A DNA stretch of 64,000 bases from C7867-006 sp964453075 (GTDB lineage: Bacteria > Patescibacteriota > Minisyncoccia > Phycocordibacterales > DATDWN01). Below are positions 32,964 through 43,700 of this stretch, piece after piece. Each line of letters opens with the position of its first letter. Within the stretch, counting starts at the first letter, position 1. The DNA is taken from NCBI GenBank assembly GCA_964453075.1, contig CAYVNM010000001.1, positions 50,616 through 114,615 of the forward strand. Direction: 5' to 3'. Below the pieces are notes generated by a model. It was not told the DNA's origin and did not search any database. It was given only the letters and a program-made list of their open reading frames with translations. The position numbers and the translations under genes were made by a program.

Positions 32964-35731
32964 CTAGGATGTTACAAAATTAATTATCTTATTGGGAACA
33001 AAAATAACCTTAATAATTTCTTTATTTATAAACCATTTTTCCACTTCTGGTAACGCTCTAGCCAAGGATACAGCCTCCTCTTTTGTCACTCCAAAATGAG
33101 TTTGGGTTGTAGCACGAACCTTGCCATTTATCTGAATCACAATTCTAACCTCTAATTCTTGTGTCTTTTTTATATCAAATTTTGGCCATTTTTCTAAAAC
33201 CAGCAATTTTTTATTGCCAAAATTTTTCCATATCTCCTCTGTCATATGTGGTGCAAAAGGAGACAAGATTTTTAAAAAAATCTCAAAGTCTTTTTTTGCA
33301 ACAATACCCTCTCTAAAAAAAGTTGCTTCCATTTCATTCACTAATATCATCATTGATGATATTGCAGTGTTAAAACCAAAATTGTTTATATCCTCTGTAA
33401 CTTTTTTTACTGTTTTGTGTAATAAAGTTTCAAATTTAGAATCAGATTTACTCTTTACTGAAACTTTTTGTGATATTTTCCAAACTCTCTCAAGAAATCT
33501 CCTTGAACCTATTATGTTGTCTGTACTCCAAGGCAAGGAAGCATCAAAAGGACCCATGAACATTTCGTAAACTCTCAAAGTATCTGCCCCATATATTTTG
33601 ACCACATCATCAGGATTTATAACATTACCCCATCTCTTGCTCATTTTTCGATTATCGGTTCCTAAAATCATCCCCTGGTTTCTCAGTGAATTAAAAGGTT
33701 CTTCAGTTACAACCAAACCATAATCCTTTAAAAACTTGTGCCAAAATCTTGAGTATAGTAAATGTCCTGTGGCATGTTCCTGCCCACCTACATACATATC
33801 TACATTTTTCCAATACTGAATTGCTTTTTTATCTGCAAATGCTTTTTTATTTTTTGGATCCATGTATCTCAAAAAATACCAAGAAGACCCTGCCCAACCA
33901 GGCATGGTATTAGTCTCTAAACCTTTTTTGATCCAAGAAGAAACACTGGCCAATGGGGATTCACCGGTTCCTGTAGGCATATAAGATTTTACATTCGGAA
34001 GTTTTAAAGGTAATTTTTTCTCAGAAACCTCATGAATTATCCCATCCTTATCATGAAACAAAGGTATTGGCTCTCCCCAGTATCTTTGTCTTGCAAACAC
34101 AGCGTCGCGCATCTTATACATAGTATGTGCTCTTCCATAGCCATGAGAAACGACATGTTTTATTATTTCCTGTTTTACTTCTCCAGCTTTTTTGCCATAT
34201 AATTCTTTTGGTTCCAATAATATTCCATGATCCATATCTGTAAAACAAACCTCCTGAGACATCACTTTTTTACCTAGATTTTCATCTGTTGGTAATAAAA
34301 CAACTTTTAGTTTTATTCCAAATTTTTTAGCAAAAGCAAAGTCTCTAGCATCATGTGCCGAACATTTGACTATTCCTGTTCCATAATCCTTTAGAGCAAA
34401 ACTAGCCACCCATATAGGCAAATCACCATTTCCCAAAGGATCGATTGCGTAACGACCAGTAAAGACACCGTCTATTTCTCTGTATTCTCCTTCTGCAAAT
34501 TTGTTTCTTGTTTCCACTATTTCTTTTGCCTTTTTTAAAATAGCTTCTTTTTCTGGTACCCCATCTAACAATTTTGGTAGTAAGGGATGATCTGGTGCTA
34601 TAACAAAAAAAGTGTCGGCGTAACAAGCCTGAAAATGAGCAGAAAAAGTTTCTATTGTAATATCTGTATCTTTAACCTTTGCTTTAAAAACGAGTCCGTG
34701 ACTTTCTCCTATCCAATTTTTTTGAATTTCTTTTATATGATCAGACCAATCTAGCTCCTCAAGACCAGAGAGAAGTCGTCCAGCATAAGCAGTAATTCTC
34801 AAAAACCATTGTCTCATTTCTTTTTTTACCACAGGAAAACCACCTCTTTCCGAAACTGGACCTTTTGGGCTATCTATAATTTCATCATTTGCTAAAACAG
34901 TACCTAAAATCGGACACCAATTTACCTCACTATATCCCTCATAAGCCAATCTGTACCCCATCAGTATATTTTGTTTTTCTTTTTCAGTTTTTATTCTCCA
35001 TTGATCTGCAGAAAAAATTTCTGTAATACTAGAAACTGCATTTATTTTTTCATTACCACCCTTTTCAAATATTTTTACCAACTCTTTTATATTCTCAGCT
35101 TTATTTTTGTCTTTGTTATACCAAGAATTATAAAGCTTAAGAAAAATCCACTGAGTCCAGTGATAAAAGTTCGGATCGGTTGTGTTAACTTTTCTATCCC
35201 AGTCATAAGACAAACCGATTTTATTTAATTGTTTCTCAAATGTTTTTACATTTTCTATTACGGCTTTTTGAGGAGCTATGTTGTGTTCTAGAGCATATTG
35301 CTCTGCAGGCAAACCAAAAGCATCATAGCCCATTGGATGCAATACATTAAACCCTTGCATTCTCCTCATACGAGCATAAACATCAGAACCTATATAGCCT
35401 TTTGGATGACCGACATGCAATCCCATTCCTGATGGATATGGAAACATATCCAAAACATAACATTTTTTCTTTTTGGACTTATTTTCAGTTCTATAAGCCT
35501 TTTTTCTNNNNNNNNNNNNNNNNNNNNNNNNNNNNNNNNNNNNNNNNNNNNNNNNNNNNNNNNNNNNNNNNNNNNNNNNNNNNNNNNNNNNNNNNNNNNN
35601 NNNNNNNAAACATAACATTTTTTCTTTTTGGACTTATTTTCAGTTCTATAAGCCTTTTTTCTATCCCACTCTTTTTGCCACTTTTTTTCAATCTCTATAT
35701 GATTATATTCACTTTGAGCTTTATTTTTCAT
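32964..35731 (-). CDS. leuS: Leucyl-tRNA synthetase (interrupted only by an assembly gap)
   Basis: Class I synthetase that charges tRNA-Leu. The start is ATG 35731 (MKNKAQSEYNH). The gene reads through the HIGH-type motif (PYPSGMGLHVGH), the editing domain, the KMSKR motif (NRKMSKRWGN) and the C-terminal anticodon and tail domains to 32964. A 100-N gap at 35508-35607 appears to split it, but the 55 bases on each side are identical. Collapsing them joins KKKCYV to LDMFPYPSG in frame with nothing missing, giving an intact enzyme of about 870 residues. Confidence 0.93.
35453..35507. repeat. 55-bp duplicate left of assembly gap
   Basis: Identical to 35608-35662. This is the overlap of two contigs joined by an arbitrary 100-N spacer, not a biological repeat. 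Confidence 0.95.
35508..35607. other. Assembly gap of 100 N inside leuS
   Basis: Flanked by identical 55-bp sequences. The real gap length is probably minus 55, that is, no missing sequence. Confidence 0.97.
35608..35662. repeat. 55-bp duplicate right of assembly gap
   Basis: Second copy of 35453-35507. Both encode the same N-terminal residues of LeuRS. Confidence 0.95.
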
Positions 35732-35765
35732 GTTTATACATATTACCAAAACTAACCCTATTTGC

Positions 35766-35796
35766 AAAAACACACGGATTTTACCCGTGTGTTTTT
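35766..35796 (-). terminator. Terminator between the DUF5671-like gene and leuS
   Basis: ACACACGG pairs with CCGTGTGT around a short AT loop, with A and T runs on both sides. It lies 23 nt after the stop at 35819 and 35 nt before leuS. Confidence 0.8.
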
Positions 35797-35818
35797 TGTT
35801 TTTATTTTTATTGTCTAT

Positions 35819-36736
35819 TTATCTAATCAGAACAGGTTTTTGGTAAGAATTTGGGTTGACTGTTTTTTCTAGACAATCTCTTCCAGCATTATGATCCCAA
35901 TTTGTATAACCATAAGAATAATAATCACCAGAACCTTGATTTCTTGATTCTTTGTTAAAATCTGCACACAAAGAATAGGAGACGTCTCCTGTTTTTATGT
36001 ATTCATATGGTTTACCGGTTTGAGAATCATTGTACATTGAATCTGAATATGAATCATATGATTTCAGATCATCCATAGAACTAGGCAATACCCCTTTAGA
36101 CATATAGTAAGACTCTACTCTGTAAGATAACGAGAACAATTCACTAACCTTTTGTTCATCATACTTATAAAGTCTTTGTGTTCTTGGAGAACCTAATACA
36201 GAAAAACCTAAAACTATAGATGCTAGAACAACAATAAGAACCCCAATAAACCACATTTTTCTTTTTCCACTATCTAACTTCTCTCTTATTTCAGCCAAGA
36301 AGTAGGAGAAAACACCCAAAAATACCACGAGAACAGTTATTACTTTGAGAATAAAACCTGTTGTCATCTCTTGCCCATCAATAAAGTAATAAAGTACCAT
36401 TATCAAATCTACCGCCAAAACAACCCCAGAAATAAACAGGGTTATGTATGTAAGCCAACGTTTTATACCCAAATATCTTCGTTCTGGTTCAACCAAATAA
36501 CCTTTCTCCAAAATTAAAGTCAATATAACCAAAACAGGAAAAACTATGATTAGCGTGGCTACTGGCCAACTAATACTAAAACTTCCAAAATAATTATAAC
36601 CAGACACTTTTGGATAAGCCTTATTTATTATAGTGAATAATAATGCCAGTAGATTACCTACCAACATATACACCGAAACTATCACTCCAAGATTTAGAAA
36701 AAAATCCTTGGCACTTGTTTTTGTTTGTGGATTCAT
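35819..36736 (-). CDS. DUF5671-like membrane protein with pilin-like C-terminal domain
   Basis: A 305-residue protein. Residues 1-185 hold about five membrane spans resembling the DUF5671 family common in CPR. The final span (about 165-185) is followed by an outer domain (about 190-305) starting with a helix and a YYMSKGVLPSSMDDLKSY pattern, close to the C-terminal region of GspG-type pseudopilins, with two cysteines that could form a disulfide. No prepilin peptidase site is seen. The function is unknown. It has its own terminator downstream. Confidence 0.65.
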   Translation of the reverse strand: MNPQTKTSAKDFFLNLGVIVSVYMLVGNLLALLFTIINKAYPKVSGYNYFGSFSISWPVATLIIVFPVLVILTLILEKGYLVEPERRYLGIKRWLTYITLFISGVVLAVDLIMVLYYFIDGQEMTTGFILKVITVLVVFLGVFSYFLAEIREKLDSGKRKMWFIGVLIVVLASIVLGFSVLGSPRTQRLYKYDEQKVSELFSLSYRVESYYMSKGVLPSSMDDLKSYDSYSDSMYNDSQTGKPYEYIKTGDVSYSLCADFNKESRNQGSGDYYSYGYTNWDHNAGRDCLEKTVNPNSYQKPVLIR

Positions 36737-36764
36737 GTTTATAAATTAATTAATAATTAAAATT

Positions 36765-37163
36765 CTATTCTGTTGTAACACCATCAAATTCCTCTTCTTT
36801 AGCCATAGCTTCTTCTTTGGTTTCTCTCACTATTCCATCCTTATGGTGAGCCGGACTATAGATTGTGTAAAATTTTAACGGTTTATCTCCTATGTTTATA
36901 ACATTATGTGTGGCTCCCTTTGGAACAACTACAGCATCCCCGTCTGAAACAGAATATTCTGTTTCATTTATAATCACATTTCCATCACCCTCTTCAAATC
37001 TGAAAAATTGGTCATTTTCAGAATGAACTTCACTTCCTATATCTTGACCAGGAAGCAAGCTCATGAGAACGAGCTGACTTTCCTCACCTGTGTATAGAAC
37101 TTTTCTAAAATTGTTATTTTCTTCAGTTAAATTCTCTATATTAGCTTTATATCCCTTTTTCAT
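36765..37163 (-). CDS. Cupin-domain protein
   Basis: A small single-domain cupin of 132 residues. Metal ligand motifs are visible: GSEVHSENDQFFRFEEGDG near residue 44 (H, then E) and the second motif PKGATHNVINIG near 84 (H). I chose ATG 37163; upstream in-frame codons to 37211 give a non-homologous extension. Cupins of this type include sugar isomerases and storage-type or regulatory proteins; the substrate cannot be told. Confidence 0.8.
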   Translation of the reverse strand: MKKGYKANIENLTEENNNFRKVLYTGEESQLVLMSLLPGQDIGSEVHSENDQFFRFEEGDGNVIINETEYSVSDGDAVVVPKGATHNVINIGDKPLKFYTIYSPAHHKDGIVRETKEEAMAKEEEFDGVTTE

Positions 37164-37230
37164 ACTTAAAATTAGATTAATTTTAATCGAGTTTATTATA
37201 CCACGAAACAAACCGTAAACATCAAACCAT

Positions 37231-37262
37231 GTTTATATAACTCTCAAATATTTGAGGGTTAT
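37231..37262 (-). terminator. Palindromic hairpin at the ychF stop
   Basis: TATAACCCTCAAA/TTTGAGAGTTATA form a near-perfect stem that includes the ychF stop codon. The tail is AT-rich but lacks a long T run. Confidence 0.5.
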
Positions 37263-38356
37263 ATTTTGAACTCTATAACGTCCCCATCTTTGACGATATA
37301 CTCCTTTCCTTCGGTTCTAACCAATCCTTTCTCACGAGCTGCGGCATAGGATCCACACCTTAACAAATCTTCGTTAAAAACCACTTCTGCTCGAATAAAT
37401 TTATCTTTAAAATCAGTATGTATAGCCTGACCTGCCACTGGAGCTGTAGAATCACGGAGAACAGTCCAAGCACGTGTCTCGTCTTCCCCAGTGGTAAAGT
37501 AAGTTATTAAATTAAGTAGTTTGTACCCAGATTTAATTAGGTTGTCTATGCCGTCATCTTTACCCCCAAGCTCTGCACGAAACATCTCCTTCTCTTCTCC
37601 TTCCAAATCTTTTAACTCATTTTCTATACCAGCATCTATAACAACATACTGATAATTTTCTTTGTGGAAAAAATCTATAAGATCTTTGTATCTTGGGTCG
37701 TTCATCTCATCTAGATTTTTTCCGCCAGCTTTCTTGTTTAAAGCGTACATTATTGGCTTGAAAGTCAGAAGATTGAGCATTTTTACAACCATTTTTTCCT
37801 TTTCATCCAATTCAAGAGAATTAACTAGTTTTCCCATCTTTATGTGGGCCTCTACCTTAGACAAAACTTCATTTTCAAAAACCGCTTCCTTTTTTGCCAT
37901 TCTGACATCTTTTTGCAAATTGTTTATTCTTTTTGAAACAGTTTCTTGGTCAACCAAAATTAATTCAAAATTTATAACCTCTATATCAGAAACTGGATTG
38001 ATCTGGTTGTGAACATGAATGATTTTGTCATCTTCAAAAATTCTTACAACTTCTACTATTGCATCTACCTCACGAATATTAGAAAGAAATTTGTTACCAA
38101 GACCTTCTCCATCCGCTGCCCCCTTCACAAGCCCTGCAATATCCACAAATTCAACAACTGCTGGTATTGTTTTAGCTGACTTTGATAGTTTTGAAAGCTT
38201 CCACAATCTCTCATCTGGCACGGGCACAATACCCACAGATGGATCTATCGTACAAAATGGATAATTTTCAGCCGGTACAGCTTTTTTTGTTAATGCATTA
38301 AAAAGAGTGGATTTCCCCACATTTGGCAGACCCACAATTCCGATTGATAGTGACAT
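37259..38356 (-). CDS. ychF: Ribosome-binding ATPase YchF
   Basis: Obg-family NTPase with ATP preference, bound to ribosomes and linked to stress responses. The length (365 aa) is normal. The P-loop GLPNVGKST is at residues 8-16, followed by NYPFCTIDPSVGIV near 31 and the G3 region DIAGLVKGA near 71. A coiled-coil insert and the C-terminal TGS domain (IHTDFKDKFIRAEV near 305) are present. Confidence 0.96.
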   Translation of the reverse strand: MSLSIGIVGLPNVGKSTLFNALTKKAVPAENYPFCTIDPSVGIVPVPDERLWKLSKLSKSAKTIPAVVEFVDIAGLVKGAADGEGLGNKFLSNIREVDAIVEVVRIFEDDKIIHVHNQINPVSDIEVINFELILVDQETVSKRINNLQKDVRMAKKEAVFENEVLSKVEAHIKMGKLVNSLELDEKEKMVVKMLNLLTFKPIMYALNKKAGGKNLDEMNDPRYKDLIDFFHKENYQYVVIDAGIENELKDLEGEEKEMFRAELGGKDDGIDNLIKSGYKLLNLITYFTTGEDETRAWTVLRDSTAPVAGQAIHTDFKDKFIRAEVVFNEDLLRCGSYAAAREKGLVRTEGKEYIVKDGDVIEFKI

Positions 38357-38404
38357 AACTATCTAAAGATACAACAAAAACCAAAATTTTGAAATAGAAG
38401 CTAA

Positions 38405-40144
38405 TTATTTTTCACTAGCTTTTTCTATTTGTTTTTCTATATATTGATCCATCTGGGCTACTGCATTTTTTAGTTCATCTATAGCTTCTTCTTCTTTTTT
38501 AGTAAGTTTTCTCACACCTTTTGTTCTATCCAATACTTCTATGTGAGCAGAAATTTCTTCAGACAAAACTTTGAAAGCTTGATGCGTTTTTTCTTCAACT
38601 TGTTTTAGGTTTTTTTTCATGTGACCCCTTAAAACAAAGAATCTATGCCATCCGTAGTAAGTTATAAACAATAATAGTACGAGTAGTCCTATACCTGGAA
38701 CCAAAACCGACAACAATTCCGTGGTGTAAGAACCTACCTGAAGAAGAAGTGGTTTTTCTACAGAAATAGTAACCTTGTCTGAAGACATAGAAATACTACC
38801 ATCATTCTTTAATACTTCTACCCACAATTTATATTCACCGCTCTCTTTTACTGGGTGGCTAATGAATTGAAATCTTGAATAACTATCAGATTTTATCTTA
38901 TAATTCTCCACTACGTTATCACTCTTCATGAGGGAAACAGACAATGAAGCATTTGGATATGGTGCTGTTCCAGACACCTCTATACTGTCATTTATTTTTA
39001 CCCTAGATGGGTATTTATCTATACTCAATGTGTATACAAAATCTGTTGTCACACTAACCTGTGTTTCTGTGCTATTTCCAGCTTTATCATATGCCGTAAC
39101 TACAATTTTATGACTGCCAGCGGAAGTAAATGGCACTACCGTTGAAGCTTCTCCACTCGAATCCGCCTTAACGTTTATTGGTTCATCTTGATCTACTACT
39201 ATCTTATAGTGATCAACACCAGAAAGAGCGTCTGTGGCTTTCATTTCGAGAGACACTTTCCCATCATCGTCTTTCAAAACATTTACAGAAAGATCTCTAG
39301 GATCCACTGTATCTATTTGTATTTTAAAATGAGTTGTTTTTGACCAAGTGTCACCCACTAGATAGTTAACATGGAAATACAAAATTCCATCATCTAAGTT
39401 TTTTATATTTTTCTCAGTTATGGGTTTACTGTAATAGACGCTCGGTTCCGAATTAGGAAATGAACCAAGTAGTGTTTTTACCGCCTTTGCATTGTTTGGA
39501 AATGTCCAGGACAAATCAATATCACTCTTGTTGTACCATTCAGTTTGTTTTGGATGTGTAGAAGAGACAACAACAGGAGCTGAATTTTGAGAACTGGTAG
39601 TTTCAATTGGTGTTGGTTTAGGAATTGCAGTTTCTGTAACCGCTGAAATATTAATATTTGAACCAGTTTTAGTAGTTAAAATATCTGTCCCCAATCCATC
39701 ATTTTCTCTAACCGCTGAATTGGAAAAAACGACAGAGGCGACACCTGCTTTTTTTGTTTTAAAAATTATTGATATTATTTTGCCAGAACTTCCAGAAAAT
39801 CCAGGGTTAGGCACACCACCATTAAACGTTATTTGGCCTATATTATTTGAATAACTAGGGTCTTCTACCCACAAAGAAAAAATTGATGATTTACTATCCA
39901 AAGAGACCACTTCCAAAAGATCAGTTGGGTACTGTATAACACTTTCTGCATTGTTTATAAATTTTCCCGAAGTGTCTACTGTTACTTGAACATTTATTAT
40001 ATTACCCTCTACCACTTCTGCCTGTGACGGTTTTATGTACAGATTTGCAGCATCTGCACTATTATACCCAAAAAGAAATATAGTGATTGAAAATATAGAA
40101 ACAAAGAATACTTTATTATTTTTTAATGATCTTTTTATATCCAT
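38405..40144 (-). CDS. Membrane-anchored cohesin-like and Ig-like surface protein
   Basis: A 579-residue exported protein, third gene of the surface operon. A signal peptide (about 1-33, ending SADAA) leads to a cohesin-like beta domain (about 34-170; PSQAEVVEGNIINVQVTVDT and FNGGVPNPGFSG). Ig-like domains follow (about 200-455), then a membrane span near 485-505 and a charged cytoplasmic coiled coil (about 510-575). I chose ATG 40144, which gives a normal signal peptide and a 29-nt overlap with the previous gene; TTG or ATG choices up to 40171 are possible. It may hold the dockerin of the giant protein on the cell. Confidence 0.75.
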   Translation of the reverse strand: MDIKRSLKNNKVFFVSIFSITIFLFGYNSADAANLYIKPSQAEVVEGNIINVQVTVDTSGKFINNAESVIQYPTDLLEVVSLDSKSSIFSLWVEDPSYSNNIGQITFNGGVPNPGFSGSSGKIISIIFKTKKAGVASVVFSNSAVRENDGLGTDILTTKTGSNINISAVTETAIPKPTPIETTSSQNSAPVVVSSTHPKQTEWYNKSDIDLSWTFPNNAKAVKTLLGSFPNSEPSVYYSKPITEKNIKNLDDGILYFHVNYLVGDTWSKTTHFKIQIDTVDPRDLSVNVLKDDDGKVSLEMKATDALSGVDHYKIVVDQDEPINVKADSSGEASTVVPFTSAGSHKIVVTAYDKAGNSTETQVSVTTDFVYTLSIDKYPSRVKINDSIEVSGTAPYPNASLSVSLMKSDNVVENYKIKSDSYSRFQFISHPVKESGEYKLWVEVLKNDGSISMSSDKVTISVEKPLLLQVGSYTTELLSVLVPGIGLLVLLLFITYYGWHRFFVLRGHMKKNLKQVEEKTHQAFKVLSEEISAHIEVLDRTKGVRKLTKKEEEAIDELKNAVAQMDQYIEKQIEKASEK

Positions 40145-40733
40145 ACCTAAATATGATAAAGAAAACAACAACGATTAATATTATTATAACATTTTTTAAA
40201 CCTTTAAAACCAGATGTAGTGTCAACTAATTTACTATTTCCACTTTTATCAAAACCAACATCGATAGGTTCAGAAGAAATATTCTCTCGAGTACCCTTGC
40301 CGTCATTTAAATATCCTATTCCCTTTAAAAATGATATGGCCAAGTTACCAGACTCCGGTACAGAAAGGCGCATGCGAAAAAGTAGGCTCTCACTACTAAA
40401 CCCTCCGGGCACTCCCCCAACAAAACGAATTACTTTTTCACTTTGAATGTACTCTGGTGGTGTTGGCCAAAGTGGTAAAACAGATTGACCATTTTCAATT
40501 TGAACAGATAAATTGTCCGATACCGTTCCAGAAAAACTTATTGTCCCTTCAACCACATTCATTTCTTTTGACTCGGGATCAATGCGTACCTCAATAATCG
40601 TTGCACTATCGCCAGCCCTTGTATTTGGAGCAACTTTAAAAATTAGTTCAGCAGCAAATATACCTTGTGGTACCAAGAATAGTGATAGCAGAACTGTCTG
40701 AGCAAATAAACGTGATGTAAATATTTTAGACAT
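40116..40733 (-). CDS. Small membrane-anchored cohesin-like protein
   Basis: A 205-residue exported protein. A signal peptide (about 1-28) is followed by one cohesin-like domain (about 29-165) with the pattern KVAPNTRAGDSATIIEVRID and FVGGVPGGFSSESLLF, then a C-terminal membrane span (about 178-196) and a short lysine-rich tail. The gene begins 2 nt after the stop of the giant dockerin protein. The order dockerin protein, small cohesin, large cohesin suggests three parts of one complex. The cohesin call is by pattern, not by search. Confidence 0.75.
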   Translation of the reverse strand: MSKIFTSRLFAQTVLLSLFLVPQGIFAAELIFKVAPNTRAGDSATIIEVRIDPESKEMNVVEGTISFSGTVSDNLSVQIENGQSVLPLWPTPPEYIQSEKVIRFVGGVPGGFSSESLLFRMRLSVPESGNLAISFLKGIGYLNDGKGTRENISSEPIDVGFDKSGNSKLVDTTSGFKGLKNVIIILIVVVFFIIFRYGYKKIIKK

Positions 40734-40735
40734 GA

Positions 40736-43700
40736 TTATTTTTTATATGCTATTGGATTTTTGCCCCACTGATAAAGAAGGATAGAAAAATCTACAGAGT
40801 TTACTTGCTTATCTGTATTAACATCAGCACAAGAATTCCTAAATGGGAATGGGGTTTTCCAGAACGCTAGCATTATAGAAAAATCAACTGAGTTTACTTT
40901 TCCATCGTGGTTAAAGTCTGCACCAACACATGAAGTACTGGGTATAACTGGCGCAATTACTCCTCCTCCACCTCCGCCGCCCCCACCACCTCCTCCAGAA
41001 ACCACAGCTGCAGCTGGAATTACACTATTACTTATTCCTGACGCTGTACTTGTACCAACAGCATTTGTTGCAGTAACAGTGAATGTGTAAGCTGTACCAT
41101 TTGTGAGACCCGTGAGTGTGATTGGAGATGAACCACCGTATGCAACGAATCCTCCAGTATTTGAAGTAACAGTGTAGTAAGTAATTGCTGAACCTCCGTT
41201 AGATACCGGTGGTGTAAATGTAATTGTTGCTTGTCCATTACCTCCCGTTGCTGTTCCTATTGTCGGTGCATCAGGAGCTGTTACTCCACCTGAAATAGCT
41301 GTGAAAGACTGATTTGCTGTAGAAGAATCAGAACCAAATAGAGCATTAATGTGGAAATAATAATTTCCTGCAACCAAAACAGTAGAATTTAATGCTGTAT
41401 CAAAATCTACACCTGGCTGAATTAATTTTGCAGCAGTTGAACTAAAAATGTCATCCCCACCACCACAAAGATTAAACGCTGAATCTGTCACACACCATGT
41501 GTACTGATATTCATAAGCAGTAGAACCTTCGTTTGTTATTCGGACATTCGTTGAAACTGTTGGGGTGAGTAAACTAGAAAAACTCTGTATCAAAACCTGT
41601 GCTGGAGCTCCAGGGGTTGCGCTTATGATTGAAGAAGCTGTGCTTGTACCAATTATATTTTTTGCATAAATTCTAAAGTCATACGAATTGTCATTAGATA
41701 AGCTTGTGACTGTTGTTGCTGGTGTAGTACCAAGGCCATCAGAAAATACAGACCACGTACCACCACTCGTTAATTTATATTCAATAACATAATCTGTGAG
41801 TGCTGAACCTCCGTTTGATCCTGGTGCTGACCAAGACAAATCAATACTACTGTCTCGAACAGTAGCAGCAAGGTTAAGAGGAACACCTGGAACAGTAGCT
41901 GGAGTTACACCATTACTTGTTCCGGACGCAGTACTTGTACCGATGGCATTAGTTGCAGTAACAGTGAATGTATATGTAACACCGTTAGTAAGTCCGATCA
42001 TGGTTGCTGATGTTGAATACGTTGTTGTTGAATGACCACCAGTATTTGATGTAATGGTATAGTAAGTAATCGCTGAACCATTATTTGCAGGGGCTGAGAA
42101 TGTGATACCTGCAGTTGTATCACCTATAGAAGCAGCTACGTTGATTGGTGCATCAGGAACTGTTGCAGGTGTTACTGGACTAGTTGCAACTGACGCTGTA
42201 CTCGTACCAACTGCATTCGTTGCTGTAACAGTGAATGTGTATGCAACACCATTGGTAAGTCCTGTGACTGTAATCGGTGATGTTCCACCATATGCAGTTA
42301 TACCGGTATTAGATGTAACGGTGTAGTATGTGATTACTGAACCTCCGTTAGATACCGGTGGTGTAAATGTAATTGTTGCTTGTCCATTACCTCCAGTTGC
42401 TGTTCCAATTGTTGGTGCATCAGGAACAGTTGCAGGTGTTACTGAACTAGTTGCAACTGACGCTGTACTCGTACCAACTGCATTAGTTGCTGTCACTGTA
42501 AATGTGTAAGCTGTGCCGTTTGAAAGTCCTGTTAGTGTGATTGGAGATGAACCACCGTATGCAACGAATCCTCCAGTATTTGAAGTCACGGTGTAGTATG
42601 TGATTGCTGAACCTCCGTTAGATACCGGTGGTGTAAAAGTAATTGTTGCTTGTCCATTACCTCCAGTTGCTGTTCCAATTGTTGGTGCATCTGGAACTGT
42701 TGCGGGGATTACAGAGTTTGTAGTAGCAGATGGTGTACTTGTTCCAACTGCGTTTATTGCAGCTACAGTAAATGTGTATGTCATGCCATTTGTAAGACCT
42801 GTGATTGTGATTGGTGAAGATCCACCTGTTGCAGTAAGACCTGTATTTGAAGTAACCACGTAGTTAGTAATTGATGAGCCTCCATTTGAAATAGGGGTTG
42901 TAAATGAAACTGTAGCCTCTCCATTACCGCTAACAGCAACAACACTTGTCGGTGCATCTGGAACTGTCGCGGGTGTTACTGAACTAGTTGCAGAAGATGG
43001 GGTACTCGTACCAACTGCATTCGTTGCTGTAACGGTGAATGTATAGGCTTGACCATTTGTGAGACCTGTAACTGTGATTGGTGATGAACCTCCGGTTGCC
43101 GTGAAGCCTCCGGTATTTGATGTAACAGTGTATCGTATTATTCCAGATCCTCCATTATTTCCAGGTGTACTAAATGTAATTGTTGCTTGTCCATTACCTG
43201 CTGTTGCTGTTCCAATTGTTGGTGCATCTGGAACTGTTGCGGGAACAACAGAATTACTTGTCGCTGAAGCAGTACTCGTTCCATATACATTACTTGCATT
43301 AACCGTAAATGTATAAGTTATTCCGTTTGTAAGTCCTGTAATAGTTATAGGTGATGAACCTCCTGTAGCTGTGAAGCCTCCGACATTTGAATAAACTGTG
43401 TAAGTTGTTATTGCCGATCCTCCGTTGTTTCCTGGTGGAGTAAATGTGATTGTCGCCTCACCATTTCCTCCAGTTGCTGTGCCTATTGTTGGTGCATCAG
43501 GAGCACTAACTGGCATTACAGAATTTGTTGCAGTTGACGCTGTACTTGTTCCCATTGCATTTGTTGCTGTCACTGTAAATGAATAAGATGCCCCGTTTGA
43601 AAGACCTGTCACAACTATTGGAGATGCACCTCCATAAACTACAAACCCCCCCGTGTTTGAAGAAACTGTGTAATAAAGAACTGATGAATATCCGTCACTT

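Noticed and set aside
35453..35662. Tandem duplication or mobile element inside leuS
   Set aside because: The two 55-bp copies are exact and flank a 100-N spacer, as expected from unmerged contig ends.
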